Assembly: GCA_964644605.1 (NCBI GenBank)
Contig: CAZXWS010000056.1
Coordinates: 1-15,632, forward strand
Source of the DNA: CAZLAJ01 sp964644605
Lineage (GTDB): Bacteria > Patescibacteriota > Microgenomatia > UBA1406 > GWC2-37-13
Reading direction: 5' to 3'
DNA: 15,632 bases
Shown here: positions 4,914 through 11,465 of the stretch, one piece after another
Layout of the letters: every line of letters starts with the position of its first letter
Position numbering within the stretch: the first letter of the stretch is position 1
Notes under the pieces: generated by a model
What the model was told of the DNA's origin: nothing
Databases searched by the model: none
The model's input: only the letters and a program-made list of their open reading frames with translations
Position numbers and translations under genes: made by a program

Positions 4914-6383
4914 ATGGGTACAAATCGAAATAAACAAACAGACATGCCCTACGTATATATGATAAAAAAGTACGTAGCAGAGAGAAGAATTCCTTTTCAC
5001 ATGCCAGGTCACAAGCAAGGAAAAGCAGTGCATAAAATATTGAAATCATTATTGGGAAACAAAGTATTTAAATTCGATCTCACAGAAGTAGACAATTCTG
5101 ATTACCTAAACTCTCCGACAGGCGTCATACAAGAAGCAGAAAATCTTGCCGCTCAAGCGTTCGGCTCATATAAAACATTCTTTCTTATAAACGGATCTAC
5201 TGTGGGTAATCAAGCTGCAATCTTATCAATCGTTGGAGAAAACGATAAAATAATCGTTGGAAGAAACGCACATCAATCTACTGCAGCAGGGATAATTTTA
5301 TCTGGTGCCTATCCAATTTATGCCGAGCCCGCACTACATAAAGAATCGGGCTTTTATCCAGTTATTAGTCCAGAGGAGATATCACGACTTATTTCTACGC
5401 ATCCAAACGTACGGGCAGTACACCTAACTTCACCTACTCATATTGGCTTTATATCTAATATAAAATCTATTCGTGAGCTCACTTTGAAACATAACATCCC
5501 GCTTATTGTTGACGAAGCGCACGGTTCTCACTTCCCGTTTCACTCCGAACTTCCTGTTTCAGCAATTAAGATTGGTGCTGACATCATAGTGCAGAGTACA
5601 CACAAAACTATAGGATCGCTCACTCAAACTTCGATGTTACATATAAACCATTCACCTCATATTAATACTCAAAAAATGCAAAGCATATTAAGCCTGTTAC
5701 AATCTTCTTCCCCTAGCACTCTGTTTATAATGAGTTTGGATGCCGCCCGCTACCAAATGGCCACCGAAGGTGATACGCTTCTCACCAAAACACTCCAACT
5801 CGCCCGTAAGTTGCGATCGGAAATTAATGAAATACCTAACCTATACTGCTATGGTAAAGAGATTATAGGACAAGATGACATATATGATTTAGACGAGACT
5901 AAAATCCTTATAAATGTAAGTAAAACAGGATATACAGGATATGAATTAGAAAAAATATTAGGCAGAAAATATAAAGTCGAGGTAGAAATGTCAGATGCTC
6001 ATCATATACTTGTATTTGTTACTGTCGGAGATACTATATCTTCTATTAATTCCTTGTTAGTAGCATTAAGAGATATAGCCATGAATCCCAAACAAGCCCA
6101 TTTTACCCGTGAACCTCTTATACTTCCAGCCATACCACCTTTACAAATAACTCCACGGCAAGCATTTTTTGCATCAAAACAACGGGTGTCATTGTCAGCA
6201 TCAGTAGGACAAATATGTGGCGAGTTTGTTACACCTTTTCCTCCCGATATTCCAGTTATTATGCCAGGTGAAATCATAACTAAAGATATTGTTGAGTTCA
6301 TCAAAAAACTACAAAAAGACCGAGTGATGGTTGTTGGACCCGCAGACACTACCCTCGGAACAATCCAAATTATCAGATCATAA
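4914..6383 (+). CDS. PLP-dependent Orn/Lys/Arg decarboxylase (short, SpeA/Cad-like)
   Basis: Enzymes of this fold-type I family remove the carboxyl group of arginine, lysine or ornithine to make agmatine, cadaverine or putrescine for polyamine synthesis. Diagnostic sequence: PFHMPGHKQG near residue 26, INGSTVGNQAA (92-102) for cofactor phosphate binding, VDEAHGSHFPFH (199-210) with the Asp and His that hold the PLP ring, and QSTHKTIGS (227-235) with Lys231 as the Schiff-base lysine. The C-terminal part (about 385-489) matches the usual Orn/Lys/Arg C-terminal domain, including IPVIMPGE. The length of 489 fits the short Gram-positive-type enzymes. The substrate cannot be decided from sequence alone. 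The ATG at 4914 fits leaderless initiation; Met11 (4944) is a plausible alternative start. Confidence 0.9.
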   Translation: MGTNRNKQTDMPYVYMIKKYVAERRIPFHMPGHKQGKAVHKILKSLLGNKVFKFDLTEVDNSDYLNSPTGVIQEAENLAAQAFGSYKTFFLINGSTVGNQAAILSIVGENDKIIVGRNAHQSTAAGIILSGAYPIYAEPALHKESGFYPVISPEEISRLISTHPNVRAVHLTSPTHIGFISNIKSIRELTLKHNIPLIVDEAHGSHFPFHSELPVSAIKIGADIIVQSTHKTIGSLTQTSMLHINHSPHINTQKMQSILSLLQSSSPSTLFIMSLDAARYQMATEGDTLLTKTLQLARKLRSEINEIPNLYCYGKEIIGQDDIYDLDETKILINVSKTGYTGYELEKILGRKYKVEVEMSDAHHILVFVTVGDTISSINSLLVALRDIAMNPKQAHFTREPLILPAIPPLQITPRQAFFASKQRVSLSASVGQICGEFVTPFPPDIPVIMPGEIITKDIVEFIKKLQKDRVMVVGPADTTLGTIQIIRS

Positions 6384-6400
6384 ACACCTCCGGGGTGGGA

Positions 6401-6420
6401 TGGAGCATCACCACGCTCCA
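6401..6420. repeat. GC-rich hairpin after the decarboxylase gene
   Basis: TGGAGC (6401-6406) and GCTCCA (6415-6420) form a 6 bp stem with an 8-base loop 17 bases after the stop codon. There is no T run after it, so it is at best a weak terminator or an mRNA 3' end structure. Confidence 0.3.
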
Positions 6421-6500
6421 CCTGGACCTAACTATACATCGTAAAAATATTTCTTAAATAACCTAATTATTCTAATTTCTAAATAAGAACGAATGACTAA

Positions 6501-6622
6501 GCAATTCGTCATTCTGGCTTGCCCTCTGAATTGGAGGGCTTGTCCAGAATCAGACGAATTGCACTGCTGATATGTTGATTCTGGATGCGCTCTAACAAAA
6601 GTTTTCGCTTACCAGAATGACG
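6501..6622. repeat. Two-hairpin REPIN/MITE-like element
   Basis: Hairpin 1 has GCAATTCGTC (6501-6510) with GACGAATTGC (6553-6562), ATTCTGG (6511-6517) with CCAGAAT (6544-6550), and GCCCTC with GAGGGC at the tip. Hairpin 2 uses GATTCTGG (6577-6584) and CCAGAAT (6612-6618). The outermost arms CGTCATTCTGG (6507-6517) and CCAGAATGACG (6612-6622) are a perfect 11 bp inverted repeat. The same heptamer thus occurs four times in alternating orientation. There is no ORF. It accounts for most of the 301-base gap between the decarboxylase and malic enzyme genes. Confidence 0.7.
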
Positions 6623-6672
6623 TGCTTGTAATTATAAATTTCAGATTATTAAATTAATTTTTTAGGATGTTT

Positions 6673-6678
6673 TATAAT
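6673..6678 (+). promoter_or_regulatory. -10 box for leaderless malic enzyme transcript
   Basis: A consensus TATAAT (6673-6678) lies six bases before the ATG at 6685, and no Shine-Dalgarno sequence is present. Transcription would start at or next to the start codon. Confidence 0.55.
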
Positions 6679-6684
6679 TATTGA

Positions 6685-7884
6685 ATGACTGATTTAGACA
6701 AAGAAGCAATCCTTCTTCACCGCAATAACCACGGAAAAATAAGCACTCAATCAACAGTACCAGTTAAAAATAAAAAAGATCTATCACTCGCCTACACTCC
6801 CGGTATCGCTGCTGTTTCCCGCGCCGTAGCAAAAGATCCTACACTTTCATATGATCTTACATGGCGTGGACACACTGTTGCCGTTATTTCTGATGGTTCT
6901 GCTGTTCTCGGACTAGGGAATATTGGCCCAGAAGCTGCACTGCCAGTGATGGAAGGGAAAGCACTGTTATTAAAAGAGTTCGGCACTGTCGATGCAGTTC
7001 CGATAGTCATAAATACACAAGAATCTTCCGAAATTATTTCATTTATTAAAAATATTGCTCCTTCATTTGCAGGTATTAATTTGGAAGATATCTCAGCTCC
7101 CCGATGTTTTCAGATCGAAGATGAATTACAAGATATTGGTATCCCTGTATTTCACGATGATCAGCACGGCACAGCGATTGTTGTTTCCGCAGCCCTGAAA
7201 AATGCCGCAAAAGTAGTGGGTAAATCATATGAAAATTTACATGTTACCATTGTGGGTGCAGGCGCGGCGGGATTGGCTATAGCGCGCATGCTCTTAGGCT
7301 TAAAGTGTACCTCAAATACTTGCGAAAGAATTAAAGGAGCACACTCAGTAGCAGATGTGGTTATAGTAGATACATATGGCGCATTCTATGCCGGGCGCGA
7401 AAACCAAAATGTATATAAACAAGCATTAGCAGGCATTTCAAATACACAACGCAAACAAGGACCGTTATCCACTGTTATAAAAGATAGTGATGTTGTTATT
7501 GGAGTGTCGGGCCCAAACACTATCACAGAAGAAATGATTAAAAGCATGAACAAAAAAGCTATAGTTTTTGCGCTTGCAAATCCTACTCCAGAAATCATGC
7601 CTGATGTAGCCAAAAAAGCCGGTGCAGCCATAGTAGCTACAGGTAGAAGTGATTTTGAGAATCAAATAAATAATGTATTAGCATTCCCCGGCATTTTTAG
7701 AGCAGTTGTCGAAGGCCACCTAAAAAAAATCACACATGAAATGAAGCAAACAGCCGCAGATGCTCTGGCCGAACTTGTAAAAAATCCTTCAGAAAATAAC
7801 ATTATCCCCGATCCATTTTACCCCAACCTATCCAAACACATTTCCGACGCAATTCTTCATCTGCAAGCCTCCGAAGTGAAATAG
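6685..7884 (+). CDS. Malic enzyme (malate dehydrogenase, oxaloacetate-decarboxylating)
   Basis: It converts malate to pyruvate and CO2 with reduction of NAD(P), linking C4 acids to pyruvate. The malic N-terminal domain has AYTPGIAAVSRA (catalytic Tyr37), SDGSAVLGLGNIGPEA (69-84), MEGKALLLKEFG with the catalytic lysine Lys92, and metal-binding acids in NLEDISAPRC (Glu134, Asp135) and FHDDQHGTA (Asp158, Asp159). The NAD(P)-binding domain begins with IVGAGAAGLAIARML (189-203). ALANPTPEI is also conserved. The length of 399 fits the short bacterial form without a phosphotransacetylase domain. The gene is monocistronic; the convergent NTPase gene ends one base away. Whether NAD or NADP is used cannot be told safely. 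Confidence 0.93.
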   Translation: MTDLDKEAILLHRNNHGKISTQSTVPVKNKKDLSLAYTPGIAAVSRAVAKDPTLSYDLTWRGHTVAVISDGSAVLGLGNIGPEAALPVMEGKALLLKEFGTVDAVPIVINTQESSEIISFIKNIAPSFAGINLEDISAPRCFQIEDELQDIGIPVFHDDQHGTAIVVSAALKNAAKVVGKSYENLHVTIVGAGAAGLAIARMLLGLKCTSNTCERIKGAHSVADVVIVDTYGAFYAGRENQNVYKQALAGISNTQRKQGPLSTVIKDSDVVIGVSGPNTITEEMIKSMNKKAIVFALANPTPEIMPDVAKKAGAAIVATGRSDFENQINNVLAFPGIFRAVVEGHLKKITHEMKQTAADALAELVKNPSENNIIPDPFYPNLSKHISDAILHLQASEVK

Positions 7885-7885
7885 A

Positions 7886-8500
7886 TCATACTTTGATCCA
7901 TCTAGAAAAACTATTTAAAAAATTTTTAAAAAAACTCTTATCCACAGCTAGTTTTTCTTCATCACTAAGTTCTACATACGGCTTACTGCTCCCATCTATT
8001 ATTAAAAAACTCGACATAGGATACCCTTTTTCGATTCGATCTGAAAATTTTTCCGCAACTTTTGATTCCATTACTACCTTACTATAATGAAGCTTATCTG
8101 ATTGAGGATTGAAATATGCTATCGAAAAATCCCATATAAATCGTTTTGGATTTTGAGGATATTTTTGAAATAACTCATGCCATACTTCTAGTGATTCATT
8201 ATCTGTCATTTCTTTTTCTTTATTCGCAAATCGCCTTACAAATACACCTGGTTGCTCATTATCAGGAAGAAAGTTAGTGCTTGTTGCTTCATCTATTGCG
8301 ATAGTCGGTAAACCCGACATTTTTGCATACTCTTTCGCCTTATATACGGCATTTTCTTTTGCATTATCATAGGGTTCATCTACTTTTATAGAAATATTCA
8401 CGTTACTAAGCGTCAGTAAGTTTAAATTAGCAACATCTTTCAAAAGTCTTTGGTACCTTAAAAATTTGGCCGGATTATGTGTTGCTAATAATATTTCCAT
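7886..8500 (-). CDS. HAM1/RdgB-like non-canonical purine NTP pyrophosphatase (divergent)
   Basis: Members of this family hydrolyse dITP, XTP and similar faulty nucleotides to monophosphates, keeping them out of DNA and RNA. Support comes from the N-terminal LATHNPAKFLRYQRLL (canonical ATxNxxK), DNAKENAVYKAKEYA (matching the TFxENAxxKA helix), GLPTIAIDEAT where canonical proteins have PaLADDSG, PGVFVRRFA (matching PGVYSARYAG), and GYPMSSFLIIDG with ELSDEEK near the C-terminus. Oddities: ADDSG is replaced by IDEAT and the C-terminal SHR motif is absent (AVDKSFF instead), so the substrate may differ. TAAAAT sits eight bases before the start with no ribosome site. Its stop lies one base from that of the convergent malic enzyme gene. 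Family membership is likely; activity on ITP/XTP is not assured. Confidence 0.75.
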   Translation of the reverse strand: MEILLATHNPAKFLRYQRLLKDVANLNLLTLSNVNISIKVDEPYDNAKENAVYKAKEYAKMSGLPTIAIDEATSTNFLPDNEQPGVFVRRFANKEKEMTDNESLEVWHELFQKYPQNPKRFIWDFSIAYFNPQSDKLHYSKVVMESKVAEKFSDRIEKGYPMSSFLIIDGSSKPYVELSDEEKLAVDKSFFKNFLNSFSRWIKV

Positions 8501-8508
8501 GCATGACC

Positions 8509-8514
8509 ATTTTA
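8509..8514 (-). promoter_or_regulatory. -10 box for leaderless HAM1-like gene
   Basis: TAAAAT (complement of 8509-8514) is eight bases before the ATG at 8500, with no ribosome site. Confidence 0.4.
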
Positions 8515-8565
8515 CAATATAACAATTTTGGCTTTTTACTTGAAGTGCTCACCACCGGCTTCAAT

Positions 8566-8594
8566 TTGTAAGTAATTACTATACCTGATATAAT
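8566..8594 (+). promoter_or_regulatory. Strong sigma70 promoter of the small membrane protein gene
   Basis: TTGTAA (8566-8571), a 17-base spacer and TATAAT (8589-8594) with a TGn extension (8586-8588). The leader from about 8601 contains a small GGGT/ACCC hairpin just before the ribosome site. Confidence 0.75.
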
Positions 8595-8655
8595 TCAGTA
8601 CGCACTCGCCTTTTTCTAGGTTGTCTTGCTGGGTTAACACCCGAAAGGAGTCATG

Positions 8656-8979
8656 GTGCACATTCCCCTCATCCCGTTTTTCTTTGAGAGCTGGCAGTTC
8701 TTGCATCAGCTCGCTGGGTTCATAGGTATCGTAGTAGGTCTGATCGGTGTGGTGCTCTTTTCCGCCAACGGTCTCAGCAAACCAAGGAACAGAGCTGCCG
8801 AGATCTATCAACTCGATAACCTCCAGTTGAGCACCTGGATCACCGCTTGCGGAATCGCGTTGATAGTTGGCGGAGGATACGTACTCGCTGCTATCCTCGT
8901 GATCATTCTGATGGTGACGATCAAGGGAATCGTCAACGGCGCTATCGTCCTATGGAGGAATCGGCACACAGAATTCTAA
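8656..8979 (+). CDS. Small membrane protein of unknown function
   Basis: The family is not recognised. I prefer the GTG at 8656 as start because AAAGGAG (8644-8650) lies five bases from it, the same spacing as in the other cassette-like genes. The ATG at 8653 would leave only two bases. The 107-residue product has a hydrophobic segment at about residues 12-37 (LAGFIGIVVGLIGVVLF core) and a longer one at about 60-92 (ACGIALIVGGGYVLAAILVI core) that may span the membrane once or twice. A polar loop between contains NGLSKPRNRAAEIYQLDN, and the C-terminus is short and basic. It is a stand-alone unit with a strong promoter and terminator and is G+C-richer than flanking genes. Confidence 0.8.
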   Translation: MHIPLIPFFFESWQFLHQLAGFIGIVVGLIGVVLFSANGLSKPRNRAAEIYQLDNLQLSTWITACGIALIVGGGYVLAAILVIILMVTIKGIVNGAIVLWRNRHTEF

Positions 8980-9000
8980 ACTGAATAGAGTGAATAGCAC

Positions 9001-9036
9001 GGGGTGGGCATTATTGTCCACCCCCTCTTCTTTTAT
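9001..9036 (+). terminator. Terminator of the small membrane protein gene
   Basis: GGGGTGGGCA (9001-9010) pairs with TGTCCACCCC (9015-9024) over 10 bp including one G-U, with loop TTAT, followed by a T-rich tail (9026-9036). Confidence 0.88.
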
Positions 9037-9182
9037 CTTACGGCATATTCATAATTACCTGTCGTTTTTATGTCGAAATACAACCTCGGGAGTTTGAGAG
9101 ATTGTTAGCAAGCGCTAAAATAGCAGGTTCAAATATAGAATACAAATATAAGTCCTACGTTTTTTATCAATTGTAATTTTTG

Positions 9183-9255
9183 TGACCCCACGGGGATTCG
9201 AACCCCGGTTAGAAGGCTGAAAACCTACTGTCCTAGGCCTCTAGACGATGGGGCC
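9183..9255 (-). tRNA. tRNA-Glu (anticodon UUC)
   Basis: A 73-base cloverleaf on the minus strand. Acceptor GGCCCCA pairs with TGGGGTC (one G-U), D arm is GTCT...GGAC, the anticodon loop is TTTTCAG with anticodon UUC, and the T arm is CGGGG-TTCGAAT-CCCCG, with discriminator A. It closely follows other bacterial tRNA-Glu sequences. CCA is not encoded. One oddity is a T-T opposition at positions 28-42 of the anticodon stem. Confidence 0.95.
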
Positions 9256-9257
9256 AG

Positions 9258-9285
9258 ATTATAGTATCTCTGAGCCATTGATCAA
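9258..9285 (-). promoter_or_regulatory. Promoter of tRNA-Glu
   Basis: Read leftward: TTGATC (complement of 9280-9285), a 16-base spacer, and TATAAT (complement of 9258-9263). The -10 ends only two bases before the mature tRNA 5' end, so the primary transcript should have little or no 5' leader. Confidence 0.6.
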
Positions 9286-9323
9286 TCTTTCAATACTTTT
9301 TCTTTTTCTAAAAGTTTACTTTT

Positions 9324-9407
9324 GCCTCTAGACCCCGGTTCCGGCTAGGCCGGATACCGTGGGCCCACGATTTCTGATCTATGATCAGAATCGGGGCGAT
9401 GGGGCCA
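9324..9407 (-). repeat. Palindromic insertion inside a copy of the tRNA-Glu 5' end
   Basis: Read on the minus strand, the element begins GGCCCCATCG (tRNA-Glu bases 1-10) and ends GTCTAGAGGC (tRNA-Glu bases 10-19). The two are separated by about 63 inserted bases (9334-9396). The insert holds three palindromes: TCCGGC-TAG-GCCGGA (9340-9354), CGTGGGCCCACG (9358-9369) and GATTTCTGATC/GATCAGAATC (9369-9392), with CCCCG and CGGGG at its two ends. It lies upstream of the intact tRNA on the same strand. It could be a tRNA fragment hit by a small palindromic element, or a structured tRNA-derived RNA. Confidence 0.55.
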
Positions 9408-9612
9408 ATAAGTTAAAAGTGCAATATCAAAAGATAAAAGTCATATACTTTAAACCGAGTTCTATTTTAACAAATTGAAGTGCATATATCCAGGGGAAAG
9501 TATAATTTCTGACACTTTCTACTCCTTACCAAACTATTACCTCTCTCTATAAATACATTTAACTTCGTACATTATTCTTTATCTACATAATTATTAATTA
9601 GATAGAATATTT
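9408..9612. other. AT-rich intergenic stretch without a gene
   Basis: I see no gene here. A TATAAT at about 9502-9507 lacks a well-spaced -35, and a TAGAAT at 9603-9608 lies four bases before the next ATG; either could serve the PRC-barrel gene. The stretch 9037-9182 on the other side of the tRNA also holds no ORF, only a small TTAGC/GCTAA hairpin near 9102-9115. Confidence 0.5.
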
Positions 9613-10647
9613 ATGCTTATCAAAGGAAAAGATATATTAGGACTAAAAGTAATTACTCTAGAACGGGGAAAGATTATTGAGGATGTGAATGATCTTGTAT
9701 ATGATTCCCACACAAACAGAGTGCATGCGTTTGTGGTAGACAAAGGAGGCTGGTTCTCAGATGCAAAGATCGTGCTTTTTAGTGATGTCAAAAGCATTGG
9801 CCGCGATGCAATTATTGTGCAAAATGAAACAGCCATTCAAAGAGCCTCTAATACACAAAAAGATTTGTCTTCCATTAAATCCGACGACACTCACATAACC
9901 CGCACAAAAATTATCACGCAAGAAGGCAATGAACTCGGTAAAGTAGAAGACATTTTATTTGAAAGTGACACAGGAGAAGTAAAACAGCTTATTGTCTCGC
10001 AAGGCTTAAAGGATTTACATTCAGGTAAAAAAGTAATAAATGTATCTGACATCATTACACTCGGTGAAGATGCCACAATTGTCCGTACAGCTGCCGAAGC
10101 AGATGTAAAAGAACAGGCACAGCATCAGGGACTCCAAGGCGCGATTAATAAAGCAAAAGATCTTCCATCAAATCCCGATACTCACAATGCTGTTGAGTCA
10201 GCAAAAGAATCCGGCAGTGATTTTCTGAGTACTGCCGAACAAAAACTTGATCAGATCAATGAAAAAATCCGAACCAAAATAAATGAGGTGCAAAATTCAC
10301 CCCAAACACAAAACTTAAAACAACAGGTCTCAGAAAAATCAACAAAAATAAAAGAAAAAGCTGAAAATGATCGTATTCAATCAGTATTAGGAAAATATCT
10401 TACTACTAATTTACTCGCACCGGACGATACACTCCTCGCTGCACCAGGTGACATAATTACTCACCAGCTTATCGAAGAAGCCCGCAAATATAATTTACTC
10501 AATACAATATTCGATAACGCAAGCAACGACGCGCCTGTCCGCGAACGAAGAATTAGAGAGGAAGATTACGGTGCTTATACATTTGGCACGACAGATAATA
10601 CTGATAAAGATTTAATTCATCAGGAAGGAGGTGAAGAAAATGAGTGA
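9613..10647 (+). CDS. Two-PRC-barrel-domain protein with long amphipathic linker
   Basis: PRC-barrel domains are small beta barrels found in RNA-processing (RimM), sporulation (YlmC) and photosynthetic reaction-centre H proteins, usually as protein-binding modules. Two copies are visible: residues about 3-80 (KGKDILGLKVITLERGKIIE start) and about 95-165 (TRTKIITQEGNELGKVEDIL start). Each has the pattern of a strand with GxxVxT, then DhhhD, then a hydrophobic strand and VhVhV. Residues about 170-260 are Lys/Glu/Gln/Ala-rich and probably a long amphipathic or coiled helix, and the C-terminal part is charged. There is no signal peptide or membrane segment, so it is likely cytoplasmic. The gene overlaps the next by 8 bases, implying translational coupling and a shared task near the membrane. 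No ribosome site precedes the ATG. Confidence 0.8.
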   Translation: MLIKGKDILGLKVITLERGKIIEDVNDLVYDSHTNRVHAFVVDKGGWFSDAKIVLFSDVKSIGRDAIIVQNETAIQRASNTQKDLSSIKSDDTHITRTKIITQEGNELGKVEDILFESDTGEVKQLIVSQGLKDLHSGKKVINVSDIITLGEDATIVRTAAEADVKEQAQHQGLQGAINKAKDLPSNPDTHNAVESAKESGSDFLSTAEQKLDQINEKIRTKINEVQNSPQTQNLKQQVSEKSTKIKEKAENDRIQSVLGKYLTTNLLAPDDTLLAAPGDIITHQLIEEARKYNLLNTIFDNASNDAPVRERRIREEDYGAYTFGTTDNTDKDLIHQEGGEENE

Positions 10648-11041
10648 CAGAGACTACACACGTGACGACGTACGAGAAGTATACGATGAAAGAGGCCCAA
10701 GTTGGTGGTCTGGATTGTTCACATTATTGCTTATCCCTCTACTTCTCATAGCGGGATATTATGGCTACACCCGCGGCTGGTTTAATAAGTTGAATCCATA
10801 CAACACAACCACAAATCAAAGCAACCAAAACAATGGGGGTCAAGTAGGAATTGGAGGTGCACCTTACACTATGCCTTCTGTATCTGTAACACCAACAAAT
10901 ACACCTACGGCAAACATGTCAGTTACATCGACAGTAATGCCTTCCGAAACACCTGCATACAGTTCTAGCAGTAATACACAAACCGGTGTAGGCGGAGGAC
11001 TAAATGGTCCACCAAACACAGGAATGGGTGCTTTTAAGTAA
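10640..11041 (+). CDS. Single-pass membrane protein with Ser/Thr/Pro/Asn/Gly-rich tail
   Basis: The start is set by AAGGAGGTGA (10624-10633) about 8 bases before the ATG at 10640; the in-frame GTG at 10631 lies inside that site and is unlikely to be used. The 133-residue product has a charged cytoplasmic N-terminus (SDRDYTRDDVREVYDERG), one hydrophobic span at about residues 22-43 preceded by PSWW, and a long low-complexity tail rich in Ser, Thr, Pro, Asn and Gly ending GPPNTGMGAFK. By the positive-inside rule the orientation is not obvious, but the tail composition suggests it lies outside. It overlaps the PRC-barrel gene by 8 bases, so the two are probably made together. A role at the cell envelope is inference. 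Confidence 0.8.
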   Translation: MSDRDYTRDDVREVYDERGPSWWSGLFTLLLIPLLLIAGYYGYTRGWFNKLNPYNTTTNQSNQNNGGQVGIGGAPYTMPSVSVTPTNTPTANMSVTSTVMPSETPAYSSSSNTQTGVGGGLNGPPNTGMGAFK

Positions 11042-11058
11042 TTAATCACGTTACATGC

Positions 11059-11095
11059 GTAGGGACAGGTCGTGACCTGTCCCTACATCATTTTT
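11059..11095. terminator. Shared palindromic terminator between convergent genes
   Basis: GTAGGGACAGGT (11059-11070) and ACCTGTCCCTAC (11075-11086) form a perfect 12 bp stem with loop CGTG; a T run follows on the plus side (11091-11095). It separates the membrane protein gene from yraN, and the yraN stop codon (11083-11085) lies inside the 3' arm. This type of GTAGGG-palindrome resembles dispersed repeats of other bacteria. Confidence 0.7.
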
Positions 11096-11451
11096 ATATC
11101 GTCATATACTTTCAACTCTTCAACCTCTTCAAATTTATTCAAAATTATGCCAATCACAATCAAATCACATTTATGTTTTAGTAAATTATTTTGTGACAAA
11201 TAAAACTGAATCGGGCGCTTCAAATTTTGTAATTTTTTGTAGTTCACGGCTTCGTACGGTTTTCCTTTCTTATCCCCTACCTTTGTTTTCACCTCCACAA
11301 AAACAATCTTCTCATATTTTTCCACAATCAAATCCAGTTCACCCCAATGTGTAGTAAAATTCCGGGCAAGCAGTGTATAGCCCTCATGCAGTAAATAATC
11401 ACATGCAAAATCTTCGCCAATCTTTCCGATTTTCTTTCTATGGAGAGACAT
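11083..11451 (-). CDS. yraN: YraN/UPF0102 family endonuclease-like protein
   Basis: UPF0102 proteins are small single-domain members of the restriction-endonuclease-like superfamily, widely conserved in bacteria and commonly beside rplS and rnhB; their precise role is unsettled. Characteristic sequence: KIGKIGEDFACDYL (start of the helix that precedes the core), ARNFTTHWGELDLI with the Glu-x-Asp pair, and VFVEVKTK with the catalytic-type Glu-x-Lys. The length of 122 residues is normal. The ATG at 11451 is preferred over the adjacent in-frame TTG at 11454. No ribosome site is present, but TATAAT eight bases upstream suggests an internal leaderless promoter, in addition to read-through from rplS, which ends 9 bases before this start. 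The stop lies in a terminator palindrome. Confidence 0.88.
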   Translation of the reverse strand: MSLHRKKIGKIGEDFACDYLLHEGYTLLARNFTTHWGELDLIVEKYEKIVFVEVKTKVGDKKGKPYEAVNYKKLQNLKRPIQFYLSQNNLLKHKCDLIVIGIILNKFEEVEELKVYDDIKMM

Positions 11452-11459
11452 CAAAACTC

Positions 11460-11465
11460 ATTATA
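11460..11465 (-). promoter_or_regulatory. -10 box for yraN overlapping the rplS stop codon
   Basis: On the minus strand the end of rplS reads AGC GTA TAA TGA, so a consensus TATAAT (complement of 11460-11465) contains the UAA stop. It lies eight bases before the yraN ATG, the leaderless spacing seen elsewhere in this window. Confidence 0.4.

Noticed and set aside
6384..6500. Terminator after the decarboxylase gene
   Set aside because: The only hairpin (6401-6420) has no T run, so it is listed as a weak repeat instead.
9331..9406. A second tRNA-Glu gene
   Set aside because: Only the first 19 bases match; there is no anticodon arm or T arm, and the interior is made of simple palindromes.
9502..9507. 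TATAAT as the main promoter of the PRC-barrel gene
   Set aside because: The nearest -35-like TTGAAG is 20 bases away and the resulting leader would lack any ribosome site; not strong enough to list separately.
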